Source: CAZDUS01 sp964609375 (lineage in GTDB: Bacteria > Verrucomicrobiota > Kiritimatiellia > CAIKKV01 > CAITUY01). From it: a DNA stretch of 29,816 bases. A program made the translations under genes and the position numbers. The stretch covers positions 1 to 29,816 of the forward strand of contig CAZSSA010000019.1 in the NCBI GenBank assembly GCA_964609375.1, in the 5' to 3' direction. Numbering within the stretch: the first letter of the stretch is position 1; every line of letters begins with the position of its first letter. Below are positions 1 through 7,780 of this stretch, in pieces. The notes under the pieces are model-generated. The model ran no database searches. It saw only the letters and a program-made list of their open reading frames with translations, and was not told where the DNA came from.

Positions 1-121
1 ACGATGAAGCATGCGCGTGAGTTGTTGAGACGGTAGGTGGGAGCGATAAAGGTGGCGGGGGGCTTTCCTGCCATAACTGTTGCGGCGCCTAGCGCCCCTA
101 TCGCAAATAAGGAAAATCAAC

Positions 122-628
122 TTAGTTTCCTGATGCAGTGCGTTCCACGGCTACCATGACCACGTCCACCCTGGCGAGCCGTCCAGAGGATACAGAGGAC
201 TGCAGGGTGCATTCTTCGACTGACCATGGCGGACGGGAAGTGGTTGCCGCCTGAAAGAATTTTTCAAGGGCTTCGCCGGGAACATCGGTCATGGAGAAGG
301 ATACCCGTCGTGTTATCCAGTTTTCCACTGAAGGTTGATCCACGGAAGAGAGTGGCGAGATGGCGACTCCTGGAAGGGTTGCCGAGAGAAGGTTTTGCAA
401 GGGGGGGGGTGAAGCCGGCCCTGCGTTGTGGGCCTCAAGAGCCACTTTGAATAGTCTGGATTGATCGAGCAAGCGGATGAGTTCGCGCTTGTCGTTGATT
501 TTCTGCTGCCAGAGACTGGTTTGCCGGCTCAATCCGGCAAGTGACTGGATAGCGATGATTGATCCGATGAGAATGGCCAGGCTGGTGGCACTCCATATAA
601 CGATGAGTTTTGGATTAGCGTGTTTCAT
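122..628 (-). CDS. GspM/PilO-like inner-membrane assembly protein
   Basis: A 168-residue protein with a short cytoplasmic N-terminus, one transmembrane segment at about residues 8-30, a short likely coiled stretch (about 33-55) and a small periplasmic domain. This is the layout of GspM/PilO, which bind GspL/PilN in the inner-membrane platform of type II secretion and type IV pilus machines. Primary sequence is poorly conserved in this family, so the call rests mostly on topology and on position directly after a GspL-like gene. Its ATG overlaps the end of the upstream gene by 14 nt, so the two are probably translationally coupled. Residues around 72-77 include three prolines encoded by a run of nine C on the coding strand, a slippage-prone tract. 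It is the last gene of the gspK-L-M trio visible here. Confidence 0.6.
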   Translation of the reverse strand: MKHANPKLIVIWSATSLAILIGSIIAIQSLAGLSRQTSLWQQKINDKRELIRLLDQSRLFKVALEAHNAGPASPPPLQNLLSATLPGVAISPLSSVDQPSVENWITRRVSFSMTDVPGEALEKFFQAATTSRPPWSVEECTLQSSVSSGRLARVDVVMVAVERTASGN

Positions 629-1982
629 TGGATGGCGTTAGTCGAAGGACGAAGGCGACGCGTGTTTCACCAACAGTGGTGTCTTTTTTGTCTATCCTGG
701 CCGTCCAGCCCGAACCGGATAGGCTATCAGCGGCTTTTTCGCATTGGGTCCATTTGGTGGCTAGGCCGTGAGCGATGATGGCCTGACGGTTCATGGTCAA
801 GGACTCGATAGTGAGTCCGTTCAGGGCAGCGGCGCCAAGAATGGATTTCAGGGCTTCTGGCAGGCTTGGGATAAATGGGGCCATGAAGGGGGCATAGAGT
901 TTGTCCTGAACGCTCATGGCGCGCCTGGCGGCGATGAGTTCCTGCTTGTTCTGGACCAGTCGTGGAGAACCGGTAATGGAGACGGCAAGGTTCCGCAGCT
1001 CCTGTTGCATGGTGGCGGAGCGCTGTTGGGCGGCGATTTTCCAAGTCAGTGTGGTGGCGCCGAGAGTCAGGCTGGCCATGAGGCAGAGAATGGCGGTCTT
1101 GAAGGGGCGTTGTTTCTGGTGGATATGCTCGGCAGGGTGCAGGAATTTTCCTGAAAGTAAATTGCAGCGGCAGGGACCAGAGGTCAGGGCGCGCGCCGCC
1201 AATGCACGGGCGAGGAAGGTCTCCGGTTCACGGACGAGTTTTGCGGGGCCGGCACCGCTGGGGATGGTCATGGATTGCAGGCGGCGGGTCAGTTCGCTAT
1301 TGGCGGCACCGGGACCGGACCAAAACCAAAGGAAGGAAGAAGGAGTTTCCGGCAGGTAAGATTTCAGGATGCGTTGAATGAGATCAGGGTCGGCGTCCTT
1401 CATGGTGTGGGCGCCGAGGAAGGAGGAGCCGCGGCCAACAGCCAGTGTTAACCGGTCAGAAGTGATGAATAGCACGGCGCTGAAGGTGTTTTTCTCTGCG
1501 ACGGCCGGGTATTCCTCCTGAAGCTGCGACCAGAGTGCAAGTCCCTCGTGGTCGAGGATGCGGGGTGTGATGCCGAGTTGGTTCAAGGAGGCGAGTCTGT
1601 TTGAGATATCGGTATGGCGGGCCCCGGCGACTAATCCCATGGTGCTGCGACGGTCAGTGGACGGCTGGACATCCACCAGGGAGAATTCGCATGTCTCGAT
1701 AGGGAAAGGCAGTTGTATGTCCAATAGGGATGGGAATACTTTTTCTGCTTTTCGCGGGGAGGCCAAGGGGGCGGATAGCCAGCGGACGAAACTCTCGCGT
1801 TGAAGCAGGCAGGTGGAAACGATGGCATTGGGGCCAATGGGTTCACCGTTATCCGGTAATTGCCGGAAGTCGCAACGACGATGGCGGCGTGTGGCTTCGA
1901 TGCGGATCAACTGATCACGGTTAACATCAATTCCGTAAGCGATGCGTGGGGGGAAGAATATTGATGGGAAGCGAGGCTTCAT
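615..1982 (-). CDS. GspL-like type II secretion platform protein
   Basis: About 455 residues from the ATG at 1982. An in-frame TTG at 1994, overlapping the gspK stop, is an alternative start giving 459. The N-terminal ~265 residues look like the actin-like cytoplasmic domain of GspL/PilM (opening with a YGIDV strand, later DHEGLALWS). A CNLLSGKF segment near residue 275 resembles the NLL-G-F signature that precedes the membrane anchor in GspL. One transmembrane helix lies at about 295-318, followed by a periplasmic region of about 135 residues suited to the ferredoxin-like fold. GspL links the cytoplasmic assembly ATPase GspE to GspM and the pseudopilus. No GspE or GspF is in the window. Neighbours upstream (GspK-like) and downstream (GspM-like) match the canonical K-L-M order. 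A PilM-type protein is less likely because of the transmembrane and periplasmic parts. Confidence 0.72.
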   Translation of the reverse strand: MKPRFPSIFFPPRIAYGIDVNRDQLIRIEATRRHRRCDFRQLPDNGEPIGPNAIVSTCLLQRESFVRWLSAPLASPRKAEKVFPSLLDIQLPFPIETCEFSLVDVQPSTDRRSTMGLVAGARHTDISNRLASLNQLGITPRILDHEGLALWSQLQEEYPAVAEKNTFSAVLFITSDRLTLAVGRGSSFLGAHTMKDADPDLIQRILKSYLPETPSSFLWFWSGPGAANSELTRRLQSMTIPSGAGPAKLVREPETFLARALAARALTSGPCRCNLLSGKFLHPAEHIHQKQRPFKTAILCLMASLTLGATTLTWKIAAQQRSATMQQELRNLAVSITGSPRLVQNKQELIAARRAMSVQDKLYAPFMAPFIPSLPEALKSILGAAALNGLTIESLTMNRQAIIAHGLATKWTQCEKAADSLSGSGWTARIDKKDTTVGETRVAFVLRLTPSNETR

Positions 1983-1990
1983 GGTTGTTG

Positions 1991-2698
1991 TCAAAAGGGT
2001 TCGGTCCAGCTTAACAGGCGCAGTTCCCCCGTGGGCATCAGACAGGCTAGAGCGCGGATTTCGCGGATGCTTTTGCCGTGAGAGAGGCGGGTGGTGATGG
2101 AAAAGAAACGCCCGAACAAAGGTGTTTTTTGGAGAAGCAGCGGAGGGGGGAGAGCGGAGCGGTCAACTTCCCGGAGGGAAGTATGAGCTTCGATTCCGGG
2201 CCCGGCGGTGATGGTCTTGTCGTAGCGGGCCAGTGTGTCGGGGCTCAGTTTGGCGGCCTCACGAAGGGTGGTCCAGATGGCATCGGTCCCGGCGGTTTTC
2301 AGCAGGCATGCGGTGTGGCGTTCCCGGGCAAAGCGCAGATCGATTCCGGAGGCGACCAACGCCTGAAGTGCCATGCCGGAAAGGAGGGCAAGCATCAGGA
2401 GTGAGACAAGCAGTGCCATGCCGGCACGACGGGTGTTGTCAATAGGCGATTCCATATCCACCAGTGCTGGAGAGGGTGAACGACGCCGGAGGATCGCCCA
2501 AATCAGCAGGCAAACAGCGCTGATGGAGATGTTTAGGAGCCCGAAGGCGAGTGGCAGGGGATTGTTTTCTGAATGGCCCCACAGTGTCATTCCCAATCCG
2601 GTTGGTGCTGAAAGACCGCCAAGGAGAAGCATTAGAGGGCGCAGCGTTTTGAAACTGCGACGTTTCCGGCGATGGCGTTGCTTGATGGTAGTATCCAT
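1991..2698 (-). CDS. GspK-like minor pseudopilin, N-terminally extended
   Basis: A 235-residue frame. Around residues 90-115 it contains RRAG followed by MALLVSLLMLALLSGMAL, which looks like a prepilin peptidase site (cleavage after G) and the hydrophobic helix of a pseudopilin. The helix lacks Glu5, as is typical for GspK. Unusually, about 80 residues precede this site, with two further hydrophobic stretches (about 21-38 and 48-70). A Met at residue 82 (ATG at 2455, preceded by GGTGG) would give a normal leader of about a dozen residues and a 154-residue protein, so the true start is uncertain. Even the long form is shorter than usual GspK (about 300 residues) and lacks much of the globular domain. 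It is the first gene of the gspK-L-M trio. The function is a proposed pseudopilus tip component, inferred from the motif and neighbours. Confidence 0.58.
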   Translation of the reverse strand: MDTTIKQRHRRKRRSFKTLRPLMLLLGGLSAPTGLGMTLWGHSENNPLPLAFGLLNISISAVCLLIWAILRRRSPSPALVDMESPIDNTRRAGMALLVSLLMLALLSGMALQALVASGIDLRFARERHTACLLKTAGTDAIWTTLREAAKLSPDTLARYDKTITAGPGIEAHTSLREVDRSALPPPLLLQKTPLFGRFFSITTRLSHGKSIREIRALACLMPTGELRLLSWTEPF

Positions 2699-2707
2699 GC
2701 TTGAGGT

Positions 2708-2736
2708 TATTTACTTTAAAAGCGGATTGAAGTCAA
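2708..2736 (-). promoter_or_regulatory. Possible sigma-70 promoter for the gspKLM-like genes
   Basis: On the minus strand TTGACT (2731-2736) is followed after 17 nt by TAAATA (2708-2713). The -35 matches five of six bases, the -10 only three. A start about seven bases on would leave almost no 5' UTR before the ATG at 2698. It lies in the 133-nt divergent gap between gspK and the encapsulated ferritin gene. Confidence 0.3.
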
Positions 2737-2784
2737 ACGGGCGGGTAAGTTCATTCTTGTGATGGGGTGATATTATGGTAATAG

Positions 2785-2812
2785 TTCAGAGCCAGAGGGC
2801 GCTTGTTATAAC
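2785..2812 (+). promoter_or_regulatory. Possible promoter of the encapsulin operon
   Basis: TTCAGA (2785-2790, four of six matches) is separated by 16 nt from TATAAC (2807-2812, five of six matches). The ribosome binding sequence AAAGGG starts at 2821, so the leader would be very short. The weak -35 could indicate an activator, but no operator is obvious. Confidence 0.33.
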
Positions 2813-2831
2813 ATTAACAGAAAGGGTGTCT

Positions 2832-3170
2832 ATGAGCAGCGGATACAATGAAGCCAACTTATCGGCAGGGGTGCATCACGTTCATCGTGCCTTAGCCAGT
2901 CTCCAGGAAGAACTCGAGGCGATTGATTATTACCAGCAACGGGCAGACCAGTCTAATGACGAGCACTTGAAAGCCATCCTGTTGCATAACCGTAACGAGG
3001 AGATGGAGCATGCCGCCATGTTGATGGAGTGGTTGCGGAGGGCTATGCCAGAGTTTGACACGGCGATGAAAACGTATCTGTTTACATCGAAGCCTGTGAC
3101 CGAGATTGAGGCCGCAGCAGAAGGCAGGGGCGCAAGCGTCTCTGACTTGGGGCTGGGGCCCCTTAGGTGA
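2832..3170 (+). CDS. Encapsulated ferritin-like protein (EncFtn)
   Basis: A 112-residue ferroxidase cargo of a family 1 encapsulin. The segment from about residue 20 to 94 closely follows the known encapsulated ferritin pattern: EELEAIDYY, HNRNEEMEHAAM, EWLRR, TYLFT and an EAIEA-like end. From my recollection of the Rhodospirillum rubrum family member, the iron ligands correspond to Glu27, Glu57 and His60, all present. The last residues, DLGLGPLR after a flexible GASVS stretch, look like the C-terminal targeting peptide that docks cargo on the inner shell wall. I chose the ATG at 2832 because AAAGGG lies just upstream. The longer reading from 2775 adds 19 residues without a binding site. It is followed 61 nt later by the encapsulin gene, the usual order. 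It oxidises Fe(II) for mineral storage in the shell. Confidence 0.93.
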   Translation: MSSGYNEANLSAGVHHVHRALASLQEELEAIDYYQQRADQSNDEHLKAILLHNRNEEMEHAAMLMEWLRRAMPEFDTAMKTYLFTSKPVTEIEAAAEGRGASVSDLGLGPLR

Positions 3171-3231
3171 AGGGTGTCGGAAATGATTCGTCATGTGTGG
3201 AAGATGTTCAACTAAATAAGGAGAGCTGGCA

Positions 3232-4044
3232 ATGAATGATATTTTAAGACGTTCTTTCGCTCCGATTACCGATGAGGCGTGGAAAGAAATTGATATGCAG
3301 GCGGCGCGAGTCCTCAAAGGGAATCTTTCGGCACGCGGGTTGGTGGATTTCAATGGTCCGCATGGGTGGGCATTGGCGGCGGTAAATCTCGGCAGTGTGA
3401 GGGTTGGGAGCAATGAGCCGATCAAAGGGGTAAGTTGGGGGAAGCGGGAAACCCAGAACCTGATCGAGCTTCGGGCACATTTTTCGTTGAAAATGTGGGA
3501 GCTGGATAATGTGTCAAGGGGCGGGCGGAATCCCGATTTGGATCCGATGGTTGCCGCTGCCAGGAAAGTGGCGATTTTTGAGGAAACGGCTGTCTACCAG
3601 GGATTTAATGATGGCGGGATCAAAGGAATATGTGATGCCTCCACCCATAAGCCTGTATCGATGGCGGCGGGTGACCCTGATGGATTTACCGAAGCCGTAG
3701 AGGCGGCGGTGCTTGCCCTTCAGAAGTCTGGCGTTGGTGGCCCCTATGCCCTTGTGCTGGGAACGGACCCCTATGCGCTGGTCAAGGTGGGTGATCCGCA
3801 GGCTTATCCATTGAGCAAGCAGGTCAATGTGATTGCCGATGGGGGTGTTTTCTGGAGTCCTGCCTTGCATGGCGGGGTGGTGTTATCCCGGCGCGGGGGT
3901 GATTTTGAACTGACGGTTGGGCAGGATTTATCCATTGGGTTCAGGAGTCAGGACAAGGAAAGCGTTGATCTTTTCTTTACGGAATCCTTTACGTTCCGGG
4001 TGTTGGAACCGGCGGCGGCCTGTGAATTGAAAATAAAAGCCTGA
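3232..4044 (+). CDS. Encapsulin nanocompartment shell protein (family 1)
   Basis: A 270-residue protein with the HK97-like fold of family 1 encapsulins. It opens with RRSFAPITDEAWKEID and continues with QAARVLKGNLSARGLVDFNGPHGW, the recognised N-terminal signature. It also has the internal NVSRGGRNPDLDP, FEETAVYQGF and LVLGTDPYA segments and the C-terminal VDLFFTESFTFRVLEPAAA strand. The length is normal. It self-assembles into an icosahedral cytoplasmic shell that packages the upstream ferritin-like protein through its C-terminal peptide. AAGGAG sits about 10 nt before the ATG. The stop codon is followed after one base by the ATG of an AAA ATPase, so the operon continues beyond the usual encapsulin pair. 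Confidence 0.95.
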   Translation: MNDILRRSFAPITDEAWKEIDMQAARVLKGNLSARGLVDFNGPHGWALAAVNLGSVRVGSNEPIKGVSWGKRETQNLIELRAHFSLKMWELDNVSRGGRNPDLDPMVAAARKVAIFEETAVYQGFNDGGIKGICDASTHKPVSMAAGDPDGFTEAVEAAVLALQKSGVGGPYALVLGTDPYALVKVGDPQAYPLSKQVNVIADGGVFWSPALHGGVVLSRRGGDFELTVGQDLSIGFRSQDKESVDLFFTESFTFRVLEPAAACELKIKA

Positions 4045-4045
4045 C

Positions 4046-4855
4046 ATGTATCTTGAGTTTTTCCAGCTCAAGGAGCCGCCGTTTAATATCACGCCGGATC
4101 CGCATTACCTGTTTCTCTCCCGTCAACACCGGGAGGCGTACAACCTTCTGATGTATGGTATTCGGGAGCGAAAAGGGTTTATCCAGCTAACCGGTGAAGT
4201 CGGCTCCGGCAAAACAACTTTATGCCGAGCCGTGCTAGGTGAGCTTGGGCAGTCGGTGCGGACCGCCTTGATTCTCAATCCTTGTTTGACAGAGGCGCAA
4301 TTGCTTCGGGCGATACTGCATGATTTTGGCCTGCCGACTGTGCGGTGCGACATGCTTAAGCTGGTGGAAACCCTGAATGCCTTCCTGTTGATGAAGATGG
4401 AGGCGGGAGAGAACGTTGCCTTGTTGATCGATGAGGCGCAGAATTTGTCGCCAAAGCTTATGGAACAAGTTCGGCTTTTGTCCAATCTTGAGACGACGCG
4501 GCAGAAACTGATTCAGATTGTGATGATTGGGCAGCCAGAATTGGATGTGAAGCTGGATGATGCGGCGCTCCGGCAACTCCGGCAGCGAATTACCGTGCGT
4601 GCCTATCTGGGGCCATTGGATGAGGGAGAAATCGGGCATTACGTGGCGCACCGGCTGGCGATGGCAGGTGCCAATGGGCGGATAACGTTTGATCCCAAAT
4701 CCCTGCATTTAGCGTTCCGGTATTCCGGGGGCATTCCGCGCCTTATCAATGCCGTGTGTGATAATGCATTGCTGGCGGGGTATGTGGCTGGGCAGTGGCG
4801 TATTGATGTGCCTTGCATGAAACGGGCGATTGCGCAACTGGAAGGCAAGCGATGA
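4046..4855 (+). CDS. ExeA/MshM-type AAA ATPase
   Basis: A 269-residue P-loop ATPase. The N-terminus MYLEFFQLKEPPFNITPDP and the LFLSRQHREAYNLLMYGI segment are the classic ExeA/GspA opening. Walker A is GEVGSGKT (residues 50-57). Walker B runs into LLIDEAQNLS (about 126-135). A sensor-like MIGQPEL and an arginine-rich QLRQRI segment follow, and SGGIPRLINAVCDNAL marks the end of the AAA_22 domain. It lacks the C-terminal transmembrane and peptidoglycan-binding part of full ExeA, so it resembles the short MshM form. Such ATPases help type II secretion or pilus complexes through the cell wall. Its ATG is one base after the encapsulin stop, and its own stop overlaps the next start (ATGA), so it is co-translated with non-secretion genes here. 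The specific target is not shown by the sequence. Confidence 0.88.
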   Translation: MYLEFFQLKEPPFNITPDPHYLFLSRQHREAYNLLMYGIRERKGFIQLTGEVGSGKTTLCRAVLGELGQSVRTALILNPCLTEAQLLRAILHDFGLPTVRCDMLKLVETLNAFLLMKMEAGENVALLIDEAQNLSPKLMEQVRLLSNLETTRQKLIQIVMIGQPELDVKLDDAALRQLRQRITVRAYLGPLDEGEIGHYVAHRLAMAGANGRITFDPKSLHLAFRYSGGIPRLINAVCDNALLAGYVAGQWRIDVPCMKRAIAQLEGKR

Positions 4856-7749
4856 ACGCATTTTTCAATTTCCTTCTCTGCCTGATTGTGGCGTGTGGCA
4901 CGCTGGCGAACGGGGCCGCCACTGAGCGGCTGACTGTTTCGGTGGGCGTTTCTGCGCAGGATCCGCTGGTGGTCATCGGGTCGGACGGAAAGACGGTTGA
5001 AGGGTTTGCGGTGGAGGTCCTTGATCATATAGCCGCACTCAAGGGATGGCAGATCCGCTACGTTCCCGACACGCTGGCGAATAATCTTAAACGGGTAGAG
5101 CAGGGGGAACTTGATCTTGTGATGCCCGTTCCGTGGCCCAGCCGATTGTCGAACCGGGTGGATATTAACCGGCAGGGGATTCTCGTCTCATGGGGACGTA
5201 TCTATGTGACCCACGCCAACCGGATTCTTGTGCTGCAGGATATTTCAGGGACTAGTATTGCCGTTGTCCGTGGTGATCCGCATTATGACCGGTTAAAGGG
5301 GCTGCTCAATGAAGCAGGGGTTCGTTGTCAATTTGTTGAGATGCAGCGGTATGCCCAGATTCTGGAGGCGCTGGACCGTCGGCAGGTTGATGGCGGGTTG
5401 GTAGACGCTTACTACGGCGAACGCTTTTCCCGGAAATATAATGTGAAGGCATCGCCGGTAGTGACCCCAACGATTGATTTCCGGCTGGTTGCGCAGGGAA
5501 ACCAGAAAGCGGCCCTCATTGAGGGGTTAGACTACTGGCTTGGCGTACTACGCACCAATCACCGGTCCCCGTACTATAAGGCGCTTACCAAGTGGGTTTT
5601 GCCTGACGGGCATTTTGCGATCGTTTTTGGCGGCGGGATGGTGTTGGGGCTGATTATGTTGGCGGGTGGCTGGTTTGCTGTCAGGCGAATACACCGGACC
5701 GTTGAAAAACGAATGGCACTGCTGCGGGCCAAGAGTGACGAATTAAAAAAGATCCTTGACGATGAAGTTGAGCGCAAAAAGGCTATTGCCGTCTGGAAGG
5801 ATTGGTATGGCACGTTGTTTAATCATTCAAACGACGCCATTCTAGTGTATGGGATAGATTCCAAGGAGCAGCCTGGTAAATTTGTTGAGGCGAATGATAC
5901 GGCTTGCCGGATGCTGGGATATACGCGGGCAGAACTATTGGCGCTTGCCCCACAGGATGTTGAGGTGGGGGGAGATAGAAGCCGTCCGATCCATATGGCG
6001 CTGCTGGACAGGAAACATGGAGCACCTGCCTCATCAGAAGTGGTTATTGAGAGAACGATTAGAAAACGGTCAGGAGTGGAGATTCCGGTTGAAGTCACGA
6101 TTCGCTTGCTGAACTTTGAGGGACGGCCTGTGGTGATGTGTGCGGCGCATGATATTTCCATGCGACGTGATGCTTTGCAGGCCTTGAAAGAAAGTGAGCG
6201 GCGTTTTCAGGATTTCTTTGCTCGGTCACCCATTGGCGTGGCTGTTTATGATGCGAATCAGCAGCTTACAGATGTCAATCAAGCTGCCCTTGCCATGTTT
6301 GGTTTCAGCGAACGGTCACTATTCTCCCGGTTGAATATGTTTGCGATTCCCGAGCTGACATTGGCCTCCCGGGATATTCTGCTCAAAGGTGGCACTGTGC
6401 GCTTTGAATGGACGGTTAATTTTGATGAGTTTCGGCGGGATGACAAATTTCATTCCAGTCGATCCGGTAGATGTCGTTTTGATGTATTGGCAACGAACCT
6501 TGGGCTTGATCACAATTTTAATCCCAAAGGATTTCTTGTGCAGATTCAGGATATCTCGGAGCGGCGCCGAGCCGAGGAAGCGTTAATGCAAAATGAAAAG
6601 GTGTTAAGGCAGGCGCAAAAGATGGAGGCCATTGGGACTCTGGCGGGTGGCATTGCCCATGATTTTAACAACATCCTGACGCCGATCATTGGTTATGCAG
6701 AGATGGCTTTATTGGTCAGCGAGGCATATCCCTCCATCCGTTCGCATCTGGAAGAGATTTTGAAAGCGAGCCGCCGGGCCAAGGAGCTTGTTCGTCAAAT
6801 ACTGGCGTTTAGCAGGCAGGCCGAGAATGAGGCCAAACCGGTGAAACTCAGTGCCATCGTCAGTGAGGTTTGTGCGTTGTTGCATGGATCGATCCCCTCC
6901 AATGTGGAACTGCGATGGAATACACGCATGGATCGAGACATTGTTCAGGCTGATCCGATACAGTTGCATCAGGTGGTGATGAATTTGTGTGCCAATGCCC
7001 TTCACGCCATGAGAGATCATGGTGGTGTGCTGGAGTTGACTCAGGAGTTGGTGACGATTGATAGCAGAACGCATGGGCAGTTGTCGCGCCTGCGTCGGGG
7101 CGAGTATGTGGACTTAAGTGTGCGCGATACAGGAATTGGGATGACTCGGGAAACCATGGATCGTATTTTTGAGCCATTTTTTACGACGAAGAGGAGCGGG
7201 GAGGGGACAGGCATGGGGTTGGCCGTGGTGCATGGAATTGTGAAAAGTCTCAATGGACTGGTACACGTAGAAAGTGAGCTTGGCAAGGGGACGATCTTTC
7301 ATGTCGTGTTGCCGCTGGTTGCGCAGACAACCGATGTATTGGCCGTGGCGTTGGAACCGCTGCCGCGGGGGACGGAAACGATTCTTTTTGTGGATGACGA
7401 GGGGGATATTGTCACCATGGTGGAGCAGATGCTCATGGGGCTTGGCTATGCGCCGGTAGTGTGCCGGGGCAGCAGGGAGGCCTTGGCCCTTTTCAAAACG
7501 GACCCCGGAGCCTATGACATGGTGATTACTGATCAGATGATGCCGGGGATGACTGGCTCTGAAATGGTTAGAGAAATGCACAAGTTGCGAAGCGATCTTC
7601 CGGTTATCATTTGCACTGGCTTCAGCAAGACAGTGCCAGAAAGTGAGTTGGCGGAGAGCGGGGTGGGAGAGGTTGTGATGAAGCCCATTCTTCTTCGCCA
7701 AATGGCAGAGTCGATCCGCCGGGTCTTGAAGCATGGCGTGAAGGCCTGA
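4852..7749 (+). CDS. Hybrid sensor histidine kinase with periplasmic SBP domain
   Basis: 965 residues from the ATG at 4852, which overlaps the upstream stop; this start gives a clean signal peptide. Order of parts: signal sequence (1-22), family-3 solute-binding domain (about 25-255, with GKTVEGFAVEVLDHI), a transmembrane helix (about 256-278), a short coiled linker, PAS domain 1 (about 316-430), PAS domain 2 (about 450-570), HisKA with the phosphoacceptor His603 in GGIAHDFNN, HATPase with an N box near 713 plus DTGIGM and GTGMGLAVVHG boxes, and a receiver domain with Asp894 as phosphorylation site and Lys944. The family senses small molecules in the periplasm and relays phosphate to the attached receiver. 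No separate response regulator or DNA-binding partner is adjacent. The ligand is unknown. Last gene of the encapsulin-led run. Confidence 0.92.
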   Translation: MNAFFNFLLCLIVACGTLANGAATERLTVSVGVSAQDPLVVIGSDGKTVEGFAVEVLDHIAALKGWQIRYVPDTLANNLKRVEQGELDLVMPVPWPSRLSNRVDINRQGILVSWGRIYVTHANRILVLQDISGTSIAVVRGDPHYDRLKGLLNEAGVRCQFVEMQRYAQILEALDRRQVDGGLVDAYYGERFSRKYNVKASPVVTPTIDFRLVAQGNQKAALIEGLDYWLGVLRTNHRSPYYKALTKWVLPDGHFAIVFGGGMVLGLIMLAGGWFAVRRIHRTVEKRMALLRAKSDELKKILDDEVERKKAIAVWKDWYGTLFNHSNDAILVYGIDSKEQPGKFVEANDTACRMLGYTRAELLALAPQDVEVGGDRSRPIHMALLDRKHGAPASSEVVIERTIRKRSGVEIPVEVTIRLLNFEGRPVVMCAAHDISMRRDALQALKESERRFQDFFARSPIGVAVYDANQQLTDVNQAALAMFGFSERSLFSRLNMFAIPELTLASRDILLKGGTVRFEWTVNFDEFRRDDKFHSSRSGRCRFDVLATNLGLDHNFNPKGFLVQIQDISERRRAEEALMQNEKVLRQAQKMEAIGTLAGGIAHDFNNILTPIIGYAEMALLVSEAYPSIRSHLEEILKASRRAKELVRQILAFSRQAENEAKPVKLSAIVSEVCALLHGSIPSNVELRWNTRMDRDIVQADPIQLHQVVMNLCANALHAMRDHGGVLELTQELVTIDSRTHGQLSRLRRGEYVDLSVRDTGIGMTRETMDRIFEPFFTTKRSGEGTGMGLAVVHGIVKSLNGLVHVESELGKGTIFHVVLPLVAQTTDVLAVALEPLPRGTETILFVDDEGDIVTMVEQMLMGLGYAPVVCRGSREALALFKTDPGAYDMVITDQMMPGMTGSEMVREMHKLRSDLPVIICTGFSKTVPESELAESGVGEVVMKPILLRQMAESIRRVLKHGVKA

Positions 7750-7780
7750 CCTGTTTTGCGACCGACGAGTAACCTGTCGG

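Noticed and set aside
1..121. Start of a further minus-strand gene (ATG at 74, 24 codons to the edge)
   Set aside because: No ribosome site and too short to judge; the frame preceding the ATG is hydrophobic but has no standard start codon.
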